Position numbers and translations under genes: made by a program
Assembly (NCBI GenBank): GCA_037382065.1
Contig: JARRQF010000037.1
Span: 1-16,796, forward strand
Direction of reading: 5' to 3'
Origin: Thiodiazotropha sp037382065
GTDB lineage: Bacteria; Pseudomonadota; Gammaproteobacteria; Chromatiales; Chromatiaceae
DNA: 16,796 nucleotides
Notes under the pieces: generated by a model
What the model was told of the DNA's origin: nothing
The model's input: the letters and a program-made list of their open reading frames with translations, nothing else
Database searches by the model: none
Part shown: positions 6,218 to 12,581 of the stretch, piece by piece
Numbering within the stretch: the first letter of the stretch is position 1
How the letters are laid out: the number at the start of each line of letters is the position of its first letter

Positions 6218-6904
6218 TCAGGGCTTTAACGCATCGCATCCATCTTCATCACCATTCTCACAGGCTTTTGTGTAGTAGGCCTTCTCCAGCTTGCTATCAG
6301 GTGCCCCACCCTCACCATACTCATACATGATGGCGAGATTGTAACAGGAAGCAGCGTTTTCAAATTCATCGCAGCCCTTCTGGTAGATAGCTCTGGCCTT
6401 GACCTGATCGGCCTTGATGCCTTTACCATTGCTGAACATGTAGCCAAGATTAAGGCAAGCCTCACCTTCACCCTCCTCGATTTCATAACAAGCCTTAGTC
6501 AAGTATTGCTTGGCAAGCAAGGCATTTTTTTCGACACCAATACCATCCCGATGAATCACACCTATATTATTGCACGAGCTTGCATCGTCGAGGTCACAAC
6601 CCTTTTTATAAGCAGCGGCGCAAGCCTGCTGGTTCTTCTCTACTTTGTACTCCTCGAAATCAGGATCAATATAGATTCCATACCAACGACAGCCGTAAGC
6701 AGAATCCATCTGACAGGCCTTATTGTAGTATTCTAGAGCCTTGGCTTGGTCGTGGGGTACGCCATCACCTGTATCATAGGCATCGGCCAAATCCTCGCAG
6801 CTTACCTTGTCACCACGGTGGCAGGCTTCGATATCCGCCTTTACATCAGCAAGGGCTGGGGCCGCACAGAGGGCGAACAAGATCAGAATATGTTGAAATT
6901 TCAT
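6218..6904 (-). CDS. Periplasmic Sel1-repeat protein, 228 aa
   Basis: A cleavable signal peptide (MKFQHILILFALCAAPALA) is followed by tandem Sel1-like repeats, each a helix pair. The repeat pattern is visible in LADAYDTGDGVPHDQAKALE, NNIGVIHRDGIGVEKNALLA, LNLGYMFSNGKGIKADQVKA and YNLAIMYEYGEGG. Cysteines recur at equivalent positions (ACHRGDKVSCEDLA, ACQMDSAYGCRWYG, GCDLDDASSCNNIG, GCDEFENAASCYNLA, ACENGDEDGCDALK). That is the disulphide-stapled type seen in Helicobacter Hcp proteins and suits an oxidising compartment. Such proteins are adaptor scaffolds for protein-protein contacts; the partner here is unknown. The gene stands alone, with a perfect 7-bp inverted repeat (6969-6990) in its upstream region. 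Confidence 0.85.
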   Translation of the reverse strand: MKFQHILILFALCAAPALADVKADIEACHRGDKVSCEDLADAYDTGDGVPHDQAKALEYYNKACQMDSAYGCRWYGIYIDPDFEEYKVEKNQQACAAAYKKGCDLDDASSCNNIGVIHRDGIGVEKNALLAKQYLTKACYEIEEGEGEACLNLGYMFSNGKGIKADQVKARAIYQKGCDEFENAASCYNLAIMYEYGEGGAPDSKLEKAYYTKACENGDEDGCDALKP

Positions 6905-6968
6905 GGTGTACCTCTCAGAATCTCAGTCATGGCAAGCCTCCAGTTAACAAAGGTATGCTAATCCAAAT

Positions 6969-6990
6969 ATATTCAGCTTAGATTGAATAT
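6969..6990. repeat. Small inverted repeat upstream of the Sel1 gene
   Basis: ATATTCA (6969-6975) and TGAATAT (6984-6990) are perfectly complementary with an 8-nt spacer. They lie about 65-85 bp upstream of the Sel1-repeat start codon. An operator or leader hairpin is possible. The adjacent TAGGGCAATTGCAC sequence resembles the end of the REP-like element at 7333-7409. Confidence 0.4.
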
Positions 6991-7111
6991 AGGGCAATTG
7001 CACTACAAAGGACTCGTTTTCGTGCATAATAGGAACTAATCGCCACAAAAATATTATTGCGAAGCATTTCGTTTTGATTGAGAAATTTAGCGAGCTCAGC
7101 GGTTATTGGAT

Positions 7112-7148
7112 CCCCCTCACCCCGCCCTATTCCGCAAGGGGAGAGGGA
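7112..7148. repeat. Imperfect GC-rich hairpin (CCCCTCACCCC...GGGGAGAGGG)
   Basis: CCCCCTCACCCC and GGGGAGAGGG can form an imperfect stem. Sequences of this type are common dispersed intergenic repeats in proteobacteria. It lies in a gene-free stretch of over 700 bp (6905-7646). The part at 7149-7332 holds nothing I recognise. Confidence 0.35.
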
Positions 7149-7332
7149 GTGTACTGTTCGAGCGCATCGTAAACATCAGCTTACTGGGTGGCACCCAAGG
7201 GCTTGTTCATGCCAGGGTTCAAACCCCGCATCATGATTTTCGATCATGTGCCAATATTTGAGTGAGATATTCCAGGGTGTTTTTAAACCGATAGGTAACT
7301 CTTTTTAAATACGCTATAAAGTCCGTAATTGC

Positions 7333-7409
7333 GTAGGATGCGGTGAGCGGTGCGAACCGCATCAATAGTGCGGTGGCTCACGAACATCAACGTAGTGCGA
7401 TTGCCCTAC
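7333..7409. repeat. REP-like hairpin element (about 77 bp)
   Basis: The ends are GTAGG (7333-7337) and CCTAC (7405-7409). An inner perfect pair is GTGAGC (7343-7348) with GCTCAC (7376-7381), and an alternative pair is GATGCGGT (7337-7344) with ACCGCATC (7356-7363). The element truncates the group II intron fragment next to it. Its right end, read on the minus strand, is TAGGGCAATCGCACTAC, close to TAGGGCAATTGCACTAC at 6989-7005. Confidence 0.55.
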
Positions 7410-7410
7410 A

Positions 7411-7603
7411 GATCTCCCCAGGTAGAGGTCCGCACTCTCGATCTTATTTTCGGAGCTCAATACTGAGCCTATGCTTTCCCCTGTCAACGCTTAACCTTTT
7501 CCTTACGGATGTCGGCCCATGACTCGGGGTCTTGGCGGATCGCTAATCCTTACCAAGTAGCGGACTTTCACCGCCAATCTTTTGCCGAGTTATCTCGGCG
7601 CAC
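7411..7603 (-). mobile_element. Group II intron, 5' (domain I) fragment
   Basis: Read on the minus strand from 7603, it starts GTGCGCCGAGATAACTCGG, the GUGCG-type 5' end of bacterial group II introns. It continues GGCGGTGAAAGTCCGCTAC, CATGGGCCGACATCC, AAGCGTTGACAGGGGAAAGC and CTACCTGGGGAGATCTG. These follow the layout of domain I and the region leading to the intron-encoded reverse transcriptase. No RT reading frame and no domain V/VI are present, because a REP-like element replaces everything after about 7411. The insertion lies 44 bp downstream of a minus-strand cassette-like gene, in keeping with attC-targeting class C introns. The class cannot be proven from a 5' fragment. Confidence 0.65.
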
Positions 7604-7646
7604 TGACTGTCCTGGTACTACTGCAGAGTGTTCGGTGTCCGCTGAA

Positions 7647-7950
7647 CTATTTGATAGATTCATTTTCTGCTAGCTCGGTTGCCATTGACCTTAACGCTCG
7701 ATACTTCCCTCGAACATCGCCATAGATATCTTCCGAGCCATCGACTCCGTACCAATCGTAGTTCTGGATCGCGAAATCGCAAAATGAGACGATGTACCTT
7801 GCCATCGACGACCAACCCTATGGCTCTCTTTTCATTCGATCGAGCACGATATCCGGAAGCGCGAAAATAAACATCGCAATCATCGTTTGATTGGGCATTT
7901 TGAAGGTACCGAAACGCCGCGATTCCTACGTGCGTAAAATCGTGCACCAT
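7647..7950 (-). pseudogene. Frameshifted cassette-like gene, unknown product
   Basis: The frame from the ATG at 7950 gives a protein-like start: MVHDFTHVGIAAFRYLQNAQ, then VYFRASGYRARSNEKRAIGL and VVDGKVHRL. Beyond about 7790 that frame turns arginine-rich and implausible. A one-base shift near the T-run at 7785-7789 restores a sensible end: FAIQNYDWYGVDGSEDIYGD, then YRALRSMATELAENESIK and a stop at 7647-7649. I therefore read it as one gene of about 100 codons with a single indel. The family is not recognised. It begins one base after the attC-like segment 7951-8013 and ends next to the intron 5' end, as expected for a cassette array read on the minus strand. Confidence 0.5.
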
Positions 7951-8013
7951 GCTTAAAGGATCAAATCGATAGAAACGCTATTCCGCATATCCGTGTTTAA
8001 GCGCTTGTTAAGC
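7951..8013 (-). repeat. Diverged attC-like site between two cassette genes
   Basis: On the minus strand it starts GCTTAACAAGCGCTTAAACA, a typical left end with the RYYYAAC core, and ends TTTAAGC, a decayed form of GTTRRRY. GCTTAA and TTAAGC pair, as do inner GGAT/ATCC and ATAG/CTAT. It sits directly after the stop of the 98-aa gene and before the ATG of the next gene. The right core is degenerate, so activity is doubtful. Confidence 0.4.
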
Positions 8014-8021
8014 ATTCATTC

Positions 8022-8318
8022 CTATTTTTCCAACTTATCTAGCATTAATTTACAGGCGAACTCAGTGGCTCTGTACAAAGTGCCACATTTTGTTGGCTCT
8101 GATACCTGAAATGCTAAATCAGACACAGCCCACTCGTTTTCATATTTATGAATATAAAGACAAAACCTCCAGGCTTTAATGCCATTTGGCCCATCTGGTA
8201 ATTCTCCACCAAACACACCTACTGTTTCACCCATCACCCAATCTCGTTGTTTTGCGTATAACCCATTTTCTTTAAGGTACAAAACAGAATCATTTCTATT
8301 ATTAATTTTTCGAATCAT
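8022..8318 (-). CDS. Cassette-type hypothetical protein, 98 aa
   Basis: This is an unrecognised small soluble protein: MIRKINNRNDSVLYLKENGL, then WVMGETVGVFGGELPDG, AWRFCLYIHKYENEWAVSDL and CKLMLDKLEK. There is no signal peptide or membrane segment. It fits an integron gene cassette in every spatial respect. It starts 8 bp after the GTTAAGC core of the attC-like site at 8326-8385 and ends 8 bp before the GCTTAAC core at 8007-8013. There is little room for a promoter, so expression would depend on an upstream cassette or integron promoter, as is usual. The many unique cassette proteins of this size rarely have known functions. Confidence 0.6.
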   Translation of the reverse strand: MIRKINNRNDSVLYLKENGLYAKQRDWVMGETVGVFGGELPDGPNGIKAWRFCLYIHKYENEWAVSDLAFQVSEPTKCGTLYRATEFACKLMLDKLEK

Positions 8319-8325
8319 TTTCGAT

Positions 8326-8385
8326 GCTTAACGTTAAAGCTTAACCGCGCCGCTTTTGGGCGTCGGCTGGAGCGCCTTGTTGGCA
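8326..8385 (-). repeat. attC-like site (about 60 bp)
   Basis: On the minus strand it runs from GCCAACAAGGCGCTCCAG to TTAAGCTTTAACGTTAAGC, with a central CCGACGCCC/GCGGCGCGG imperfect stem. The right core GTTAAGC fits GTTRRRY exactly. The left core has drifted to TGCCAAC. The overall order (AAC core, AAGGCGCT arm, GC-rich palindrome, AGCTTTAACGTT arm) matches common proteobacterial attC sites. Confidence 0.6.
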
Positions 8386-8417
8386 GCCGTCAGGACAATG
8401 CACGGACGACCATCTGA

Positions 8418-8426
8418 AGACACCCA
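8418..8426 (+). repeat. Left inverted motif of the RAYT unit
   Basis: AGACACCCA here is the exact reverse complement of TGGGTGTCT at 9352-9360, just past the transposase stop codon. The pair brackets the gene and may be the REP-type recognition sequence. Confidence 0.5.
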
Positions 8427-8509
8427 TCCAAATCTTGCATCAAAACAGACTATCTGGCAACCTAGACATGAACACCAGCAAAACTCATCAGATATCAAGG
8501 AGTGATATC

Positions 8510-9350
8510 ATGCCAAAGCCACGGAAAACGCTCATCTCTCTTGAAGCTACACCCTACTATCACTATGCCTCACGATGCGTCAGGCGTGCCTTTCTATGTG
8601 GTAAAGATAAATTTGCCGGTAAAAGCTTTGAACATAGACATGAATGGATTCAAAAGAGACTGATTGAGCTTACTGGAATCTTCGCTATTGACCTCGCCAG
8701 CTATGCCATCATGTCAAATCACCTCCACACACTATTATATATCGATAAGAAAACAGCTGAGAGTTGGAAACCATAAGAGGTCGTTAAACATTGGCATCAG
8801 TTATTTAACGGTTCATTGCTCTCTCATCGATTTATTGATGGAGAGCCGTTACAAATCTCAGGCGTTATTAGATGAGAAGGCTATAATGACCTGTCTTACC
8901 TATATTGACCTAAATCCCATTCGGGTAGGTATCGCAGCGATACCTGAAAAATCGGAATTCACTTCAATAGCGGATAGAGCGGTTGAATTAAAACGCAGTA
9001 TCAGCCTGAATGAGGAAGACCACACTAGACAGCCCTCTCATCTACACCCCTTTACTGGAAACCCTCGTGATGAAATGCCCAAGGGTTTAGCGTTTCATTT
9101 AACCGATTACATTGAACTGCTTGACTGGACCGGTAGAGCGATCTTAGAAGATAAGCGAGGCTTTATTTCTAGTGAGCAATCTCCGATGCTGGAGCGATTG
9201 CGGATCGACCCAAAAAACAGGCTCACCATGACACAAAAGGTCGAGAGTCAGTTCAAATGGCTGGTCGGTGCCATCAATGCTCTTAAAGCAACTTGCGAAA
9301 AGTTTGGTTATCGTAAAACTCCCAATGTTTTTATGTATGAGCTATTTTGA
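8510..9350 (+). pseudogene. REP-associated tyrosine transposase (RAYT), inactivated
   Basis: This is a Y1-type transposase of the TnpA_REP family, a single-strand DNA endonuclease that acts on REP palindromes. The start is MPKPRKTLISLEATPYYHYA, followed by SRCVRRAFLCGKD. The HUH metal-binding pair is in MSNHLHTLL (His71, His73). The motif TYIDLNPIRVGIA near the presumed catalytic tyrosine is intact. An AAGGAG at 8497-8502 supports the ATG at 8510. Two lesions kill it. The first is an in-frame TAA (8774-8776), after which the same frame continues EVVKHWHQLFNGSLLSHRFI. The second is a deletion near 8846 that joins DGEPL to the RYKSQALLDEK block out of frame. Relatives of this type have about 320 residues, so roughly 45 are missing. 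Confidence 0.8.
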
Positions 9351-9351
9351 G

Positions 9352-9384
9352 TGGGTGTCTGGATTATTTTTGTCTGGATTATTC
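9352..9384 (+). repeat. Right REP-like motif of the RAYT unit
   Basis: TGGGTGTCT (9352-9360) starts right after the stop codon, and GTCTGGATTATT occurs twice in a row. A 46-bp stretch from 9325 across the stop codon is repeated at 16079-16124 with three mismatches. Confidence 0.55.
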
Positions 9385-9709
9385 TTTCACAGAAACCAGT
9401 TTGTTTGTCTCAATATTTACTTCAACAGGTCTCCCTCCTATGCTTATTTTTGTAGTATTGCTACCGTTTGGAGGCAGTCCCAATGCATCATTACGTGTAA
9501 TTATTTATGCACTAAGCGCATCGGCCATTTTAACAGGGTTATTTATCGCTAGACTCATTTTCTCTTCAGTCATGATTCCTTTTCATAACTAATGAAAATA
9601 CCAGATTTTATAGTCTAAAGTGACCTAAAGATATCGCGCCTCATGCCGAAACACCTAGCATACAAACCTCTAGACAGACGGAACAACACACACTCGTTGA
9701 GGGAATGAC
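9385..9709. other. Gene-poor stretch after the transposase
   Basis: One frame ending at 9592 encodes a hydrophobic stretch (MLIFVVLLPFGGSPNASLRV, then ASAILTGLFIARLIFSSV) that could be a leftover of a membrane protein. It has no start or ribosome-binding site outside the RAYT tail, so I do not call it a gene. The rest holds nothing I recognise. Confidence 0.3.
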
Positions 9710-9802
9710 ATGAGGCGAATCAAAAGCAATGCCCAACTCCTTGGAATGATTTTCATACTACTATTCATTTGTAGCAATGGCTTCTCGCTTGGCTACGCTT
9801 AA
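9710..9802 (+). CDS. Possible 30-aa hydrophobic peptide
   Basis: The ATG at 9710 follows TTGAGGGA, a good Shine-Dalgarno. It encodes MRRIKSNAQLLGMIFILLFI and then CSNGFSLGYA before a TAA. That is a basic start plus one membrane or signal-peptide segment. It may be a tiny membrane peptide or the signal peptide of a gene lost downstream. Support is limited to the ribosome-binding site and composition. Confidence 0.3.
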   Translation: MRRIKSNAQLLGMIFILLFICSNGFSLGYA

Positions 9803-9973
9803 ATTAATCACTACTTCTATCTCACAAGCCGTGTTTTATTACATGTCAGAATTGACAACAATGCCAACGCATTATCTGGTTAGTAGCGATACTTTAGTAT
9901 CATATTTATCCGTTATTACCATTTTTATTAGGTCGTTCAGATATAGTTATTCGTTAAAAGAAATGGAGTGAAA

Positions 9974-10237
9974 ATGGCAAGTCTTGAAAAGCAGATAGAG
10001 GAGGAATTAACTCTATCTATTACTTACGCGGGATTCGTAGTTATAGCATACGAAAGCGTAAAAAGCATGATAGCTATTCCGATTAAGACTTTCTATAAAG
10101 ACACAATATTTAGCGAAGGAAGACCATTTAGATCTTATGAAGAAGATGTAATGTCTAAGAATAAAAAACATTTTGAGGCATACCTTCTATACATTAGGTA
10201 TTTTATGAAAGGAGAAACTTATGGATTTAATAGATAA
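9974..10237 (+). CDS. Small protein paired with the nuclease gene, 87 aa
   Basis: I do not recognise this family with confidence. The protein reads MASLEKQIEEELTLSITYAG, FVVIAYESVKSMIAIPIKTF, then SYEEDVMSKNKKHFEAYLLY. It appears all-helical and resembles the first half of HEPN-like helical proteins, but the RxxxxH-type motif of that superfamily is absent and the end may be missing. The ATG at 9974 is preferred to a GTG two codons earlier because GGAG lies 8 nt upstream of it. The gene overlaps the nuclease start at 10221 by 17 nt, so the two are almost certainly co-translated. A partner, regulator or antitoxin-like role is inference from this coupling alone. Confidence 0.6.
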   Translation: MASLEKQIEEELTLSITYAGFVVIAYESVKSMIAIPIKTFYKDTIFSEGRPFRSYEEDVMSKNKKHFEAYLLYIRYFMKGETYGFNR

Positions 10238-11315
10238 ATTATTAGAACTTGCAAGTCGGATACAAAGACAAAAAGATTCTGTTCTTACTGAAGAAGCGGC
10301 AAAAACTGCCTTTGTATTACCATTTCTGCAGGCACTTGGGTATGACATTTTTAATCCATCTGAAGTTATCCCAGAGCTTGCTGCAGATCATGGGGTTAAA
10401 AAGGGTGAGAAAGTAGACTATGCTATTAGCTTGGAAGAAAAAATTGTAATACTGATTGAATGCAAGCCAATTGGTGCTGATCTTGGAACTAAGCATGCAG
10501 ACCAACTTTTTAGGTATTTTTCGGTTACAGATGCTCGATTTGGGGTGTTAACTGACGGAGTTCGGTATCTATTCTTCTCAGATCTTGAAAAAGAAAATTG
10601 TATGGATGATCGTCCATTTTTTGAATTCAATCTATTTCAATTCGGAGAAAGCCAAGTCGGAGAGCTCAAGAAGTTCACGAAAAATTCATTTAATTTAGAC
10701 ACAATCATAAGCACAGCTAGCAATTTAAAATACCACAAAGCTTTAGTGTCTGAAATTAAATCTGAGTTCGAAAGCCCATCTGAAGATTTAGTTAAGCTTC
10801 TTACAAGTCGCGTCTATACAGGAAGACATACACATCAAATTAAAGAGCAATTTACAGATCTCACTCATAGAGCGATGAAGGATTATGTACGTGAAATGGT
10901 TAACGAAAGATTAAAAACGGCCTTGGATACCGATAAGCACGAGCATTCGAATCCTACAGACCAACTGACAGCAGAACCTTCTCAAGAACAAGAAGCGACA
11001 AATAATGGCATAGAAACGACTGTTGATGAGCTTAATGGCTACAGAATCATTCAGGCCATTGGGGCAGAGATGGTTGATCCAGAGAGAATCGCCATTAGGG
11101 ATGCGAAGAGTTACTGTGCAATTTTGCTAGATAACAACAATAGGCGTCCCATTTGTCGTCTTCATTTTGGTAAAACAAAAATGTCTATAACCGTTTTTTC
11201 CCATGATAATGAGTCAAAATTCGACATCGAAAAGGTAGTTCATATTTATCAATACAGAGAGTTAATTAAGCAAGCTATAACGCAATACGACAAGACGCTA
11301 AAATGCGCCGTATAA
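10221..11315 (+). CDS. Stand-alone HsdR N-terminal-like nuclease, 364 aa
   Basis: The first 150 residues match the N-terminal nuclease domain of type I restriction R subunits. KTAFVLPFLQALGYDIFNP is followed by a PD-(D/E)XK site: Asp66 in KVDYAI and Glu80-x-Lys82 in VILIECKPIG. The family's QxxxY motif is present as Gln95-Tyr99 (DQLFRYF). A helical middle and a low-complexity acidic linker (about 240-265) lead to a C-terminal alpha/beta domain (RDAKSYCAILLDNNNRRPIC, then KMSITVFSHDNESKFDIEKV). The SF2 helicase domain of a full HsdR is absent, and there are no HsdM or HsdS genes here. It is therefore a solitary HsdR-N protein, often annotated as a restriction endonuclease-like protein. The ribosome-binding site AAAGGAG lies 10 nt upstream. 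It forms an overlapping pair with the 87-aa gene, and MITE copy 2 follows 31 bp after its stop. Confidence 0.8.
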   Translation: MDLIDKLLELASRIQRQKDSVLTEEAAKTAFVLPFLQALGYDIFNPSEVIPELAADHGVKKGEKVDYAISLEEKIVILIECKPIGADLGTKHADQLFRYFSVTDARFGVLTDGVRYLFFSDLEKENCMDDRPFFEFNLFQFGESQVGELKKFTKNSFNLDTIISTASNLKYHKALVSEIKSEFESPSEDLVKLLTSRVYTGRHTHQIKEQFTDLTHRAMKDYVREMVNERLKTALDTDKHEHSNPTDQLTAEPSQEQEATNNGIETTVDELNGYRIIQAIGAEMVDPERIAIRDAKSYCAILLDNNNRRPICRLHFGKTKMSITVFSHDNESKFDIEKVVHIYQYRELIKQAITQYDKTLKCAV

Positions 11316-11346
11316 CATTCGAGATAGAGCCGAATAGTTATTTGAA

Positions 11347-11551
11347 CCTAAAAAGATCAGTTGGACAGTGTGAAGAGTGCGCTTGTGGTGGTGCAGGGCA
11401 AGGGTCGCTTCTGCACATCCATGTGCCGCCACAAGCGTGCTATTCACGCTGTAGCGTGATTCACATAGTAGGTGACCATAACCATCGAAGCTATTTTCTT
11501 TAAAATCAGATACCTGTTATTAGAATGGAGCGGTCAACTGATTTTTTTAGA
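11347..11551 (-). mobile_element. MITE-like element, copy 2 (205 bp)
   Basis: This is copy 1 inverted. Its ends are CCTAAAAAGATCAGTTGGAC and GGTCAACTGATTTTTTTAGA. A perfect 5-bp direct repeat, TTGAA (11342-11346 and 11552-11556), flanks it and is the best evidence for transposition. Inside, GCGCTTGTGGTGGTGC pairs with GCCGCCACAAGCGTGC, and TCACGCT-GT-AGCGTGA forms a tight hairpin. It may also serve as the 3' end of the nuclease transcript. Confidence 0.8.
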
Positions 11552-11556
11552 TTGAA

Positions 11557-11649
11557 TTGCCCAGCTTACACATTCGCTTCACATTTTTTAGCGTAAGCTA
11601 TGCACCGCTCCGGCCTGCCGCTTACTGCTGGAGTTAAGGCAAGAAAACC
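11557..11649. other. Leader region of the K+ channel gene
   Basis: AGCTTAC (11563-11569) and GTAAGCT (11593-11599) are a perfect inverted pair, and GTAAGC can also pair with GCTTAC at about 11621. GTTAAGG near 11633 resembles a degenerate attC core, but I cannot define a complete attC here. Confidence 0.3.
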
Positions 11650-12360
11650 ATGATAAATATTAAAGACATAGTTGAAAGAAACGATACGCGATCCGGGCGG
11701 GCATTTGATTTCTTTATCCAAGGCTTGATATTTCTGTCCATTATTACGTTTTCTATTGAAACGCTACCTAATTTAGTTGCTGGTAAAAGGGAGTTACTGC
11801 GAGCAGTAGAAACAATCATCGTGATTCTGTTCACGCTAGAGTATCTGATTAGAATATATGTATCAAACAGTAAGATCAGCTACATTTTTAGTTTTTATGG
11901 TCTTATTGATTTGATAGCCATTATTCCGTTCTACTTATCCACTGGCATTGATCTCCGCTCTTTGCGAATATTTAGATTGCTTCGCCTATTTAGGCTGATG
12001 AAGCTTTTTCGTTACAGCAAATCAATTCACAGATTTTCACGGGCTTTTTCAATCGCTAAGGAAGAAATTATTCTGTTTTGCATAGTCACAATCATGCTTC
12101 TATACCTTTCGGCGGTAGGTATCTATTACTTTGAAAATGAAGCCCAACCAGAAGCATTCAAGAGCATATTTCATAGTTTATGGTGGGCCGTTGCCACATT
12201 GACAACTGTTGGCTACGGAGACGTATACCCAATAACAATAGGTGGAAGAATATTTACGTTTACCATTTTAATGATCGGCTTAGGCATAGTTGCTGTTCCA
12301 GCAGGTTTGCTCGCGTCAGCACTATCAAAAGCAAGAATGGAGGAACAAGATGGGAATTAG
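11650..12360 (+). CDS. Voltage-gated-type potassium channel, 236 aa
   Basis: This is a six-TM channel of the bacterial Kv class in the inner membrane. S1 is around residues 22-40, S2 around 53-70 and S3 around 80-97. The charged S4 is LRSLRIFRLLRLFRLMKLFR (about 102-121), with arginine or lysine at roughly every third position. S5 is around 139-160. The pore helix WWAVATLT leads into the selectivity filter TVGYGD (186-191), and S6 is FTFTILMIGLGIVAVPAGLL. The usual glycine hinge is within S6. No RCK or cyclic-nucleotide domain follows; the tail is about 15 residues. The length is typical for a minimal Kv-type channel. The ribosome-binding site is weak. The opposite-strand cassettes at 12378-13295 converge on it, so it is a stand-alone gene. 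Physiological role unknown. Confidence 0.9.
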   Translation: MINIKDIVERNDTRSGRAFDFFIQGLIFLSIITFSIETLPNLVAGKRELLRAVETIIVILFTLEYLIRIYVSNSKISYIFSFYGLIDLIAIIPFYLSTGIDLRSLRIFRLLRLFRLMKLFRYSKSIHRFSRAFSIAKEEIILFCIVTIMLLYLSAVGIYYFENEAQPEAFKSIFHSLWWAVATLTTVGYGDVYPITIGGRIFTFTILMIGLGIVAVPAGLLASALSKARMEEQDGN

Positions 12361-12377
12361 ATAATAGGGCAATGTAT

Positions 12378-12497
12378 CTACAGTGATGAGAAAGTCGGTT
12401 TCTTGATCAAGGATTCCCCATTCAAGCACATATCGATAATACGTGGACACTCATCATTTAAACTTGTTGCAAATTCCTGAGCTTATTCCTTTTCCAT
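12378..12497 (-). pseudogene. Cassette remnant with an early in-frame stop
   Basis: After the attC-like site, the minus strand has AAAGGAG, a short spacer and an ATG at 12497. The frame reads MEKE, a TAA at 12485-12483, then AQEFATSLNDECPRIIDMCL, NGESLIKKPTFSSL and a stop at 12380-12378. The good ribosome-binding site and the continuing coherent frame suggest a short cassette gene broken by a nonsense mutation. Unrecognised product of about 39 codons. Confidence 0.4.
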
Positions 12498-12512
12498 GTG
12501 GTCTCCTTTGAC

Positions 12513-12581
12513 CTCTAACGCTGCGGCCTGGGGTAATCCGAAGCAAAGCGTAGGTTTGTCCCTAGCAGCGCTTTATTAGCC
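12513..12581 (-). repeat. attC-like site, best preserved in the window (69 bp)
   Basis: The left core on the minus strand is GGCTAAT and the right core GTTAGAG. The arms pair well: CGCTGC with GCAGCG, and the CTAGGGACAAACC side with GGATTACCCCAGG (one base pair per position apart from a few mismatches). The unpaired loop includes GCTTTGCTTC. It starts inside the last codons of the 12562-12978 gene and is followed by a ribosome-binding site and the start of another small frame, as expected for a cassette junction. Confidence 0.65.

Noticed and set aside
6506..6981. Plus-strand ORFs antisense to the Sel1-repeat gene
   Set aside because: These are shadows of a strongly supported coding sequence with repeat periodicity and a signal peptide on the minus strand.
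7213..7229. tRNA T-arm-like sequence (GGTTCAAACCCC)
   Set aside because: The stem pairs only three bases beyond the loop, and no acceptor, D or anticodon arm can be placed upstream, so it is not called a tRNA.
7333..7409. Possible group II intron domain V on the minus strand (GAGCC...GGTTC)
   Set aside because: The sequence resembles domain V only at its ends, the catalytic triad and bulge are not in place, and the hairpin is better explained as a REP-like element.
7660..7950. 96-aa minus-strand ORF as an intact protein
   Set aside because: The second half is arginine-rich and incoherent, while a one-base shift gives a sensible sequence; it is recorded as a frameshifted gene instead.
11557..11640. 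Possible third attC site before the K+ channel gene
   Set aside because: Only a GTTAAGG-like core and generic GTAAGC/GCTTAC pairing are visible; no left core or consistent arms could be defined.
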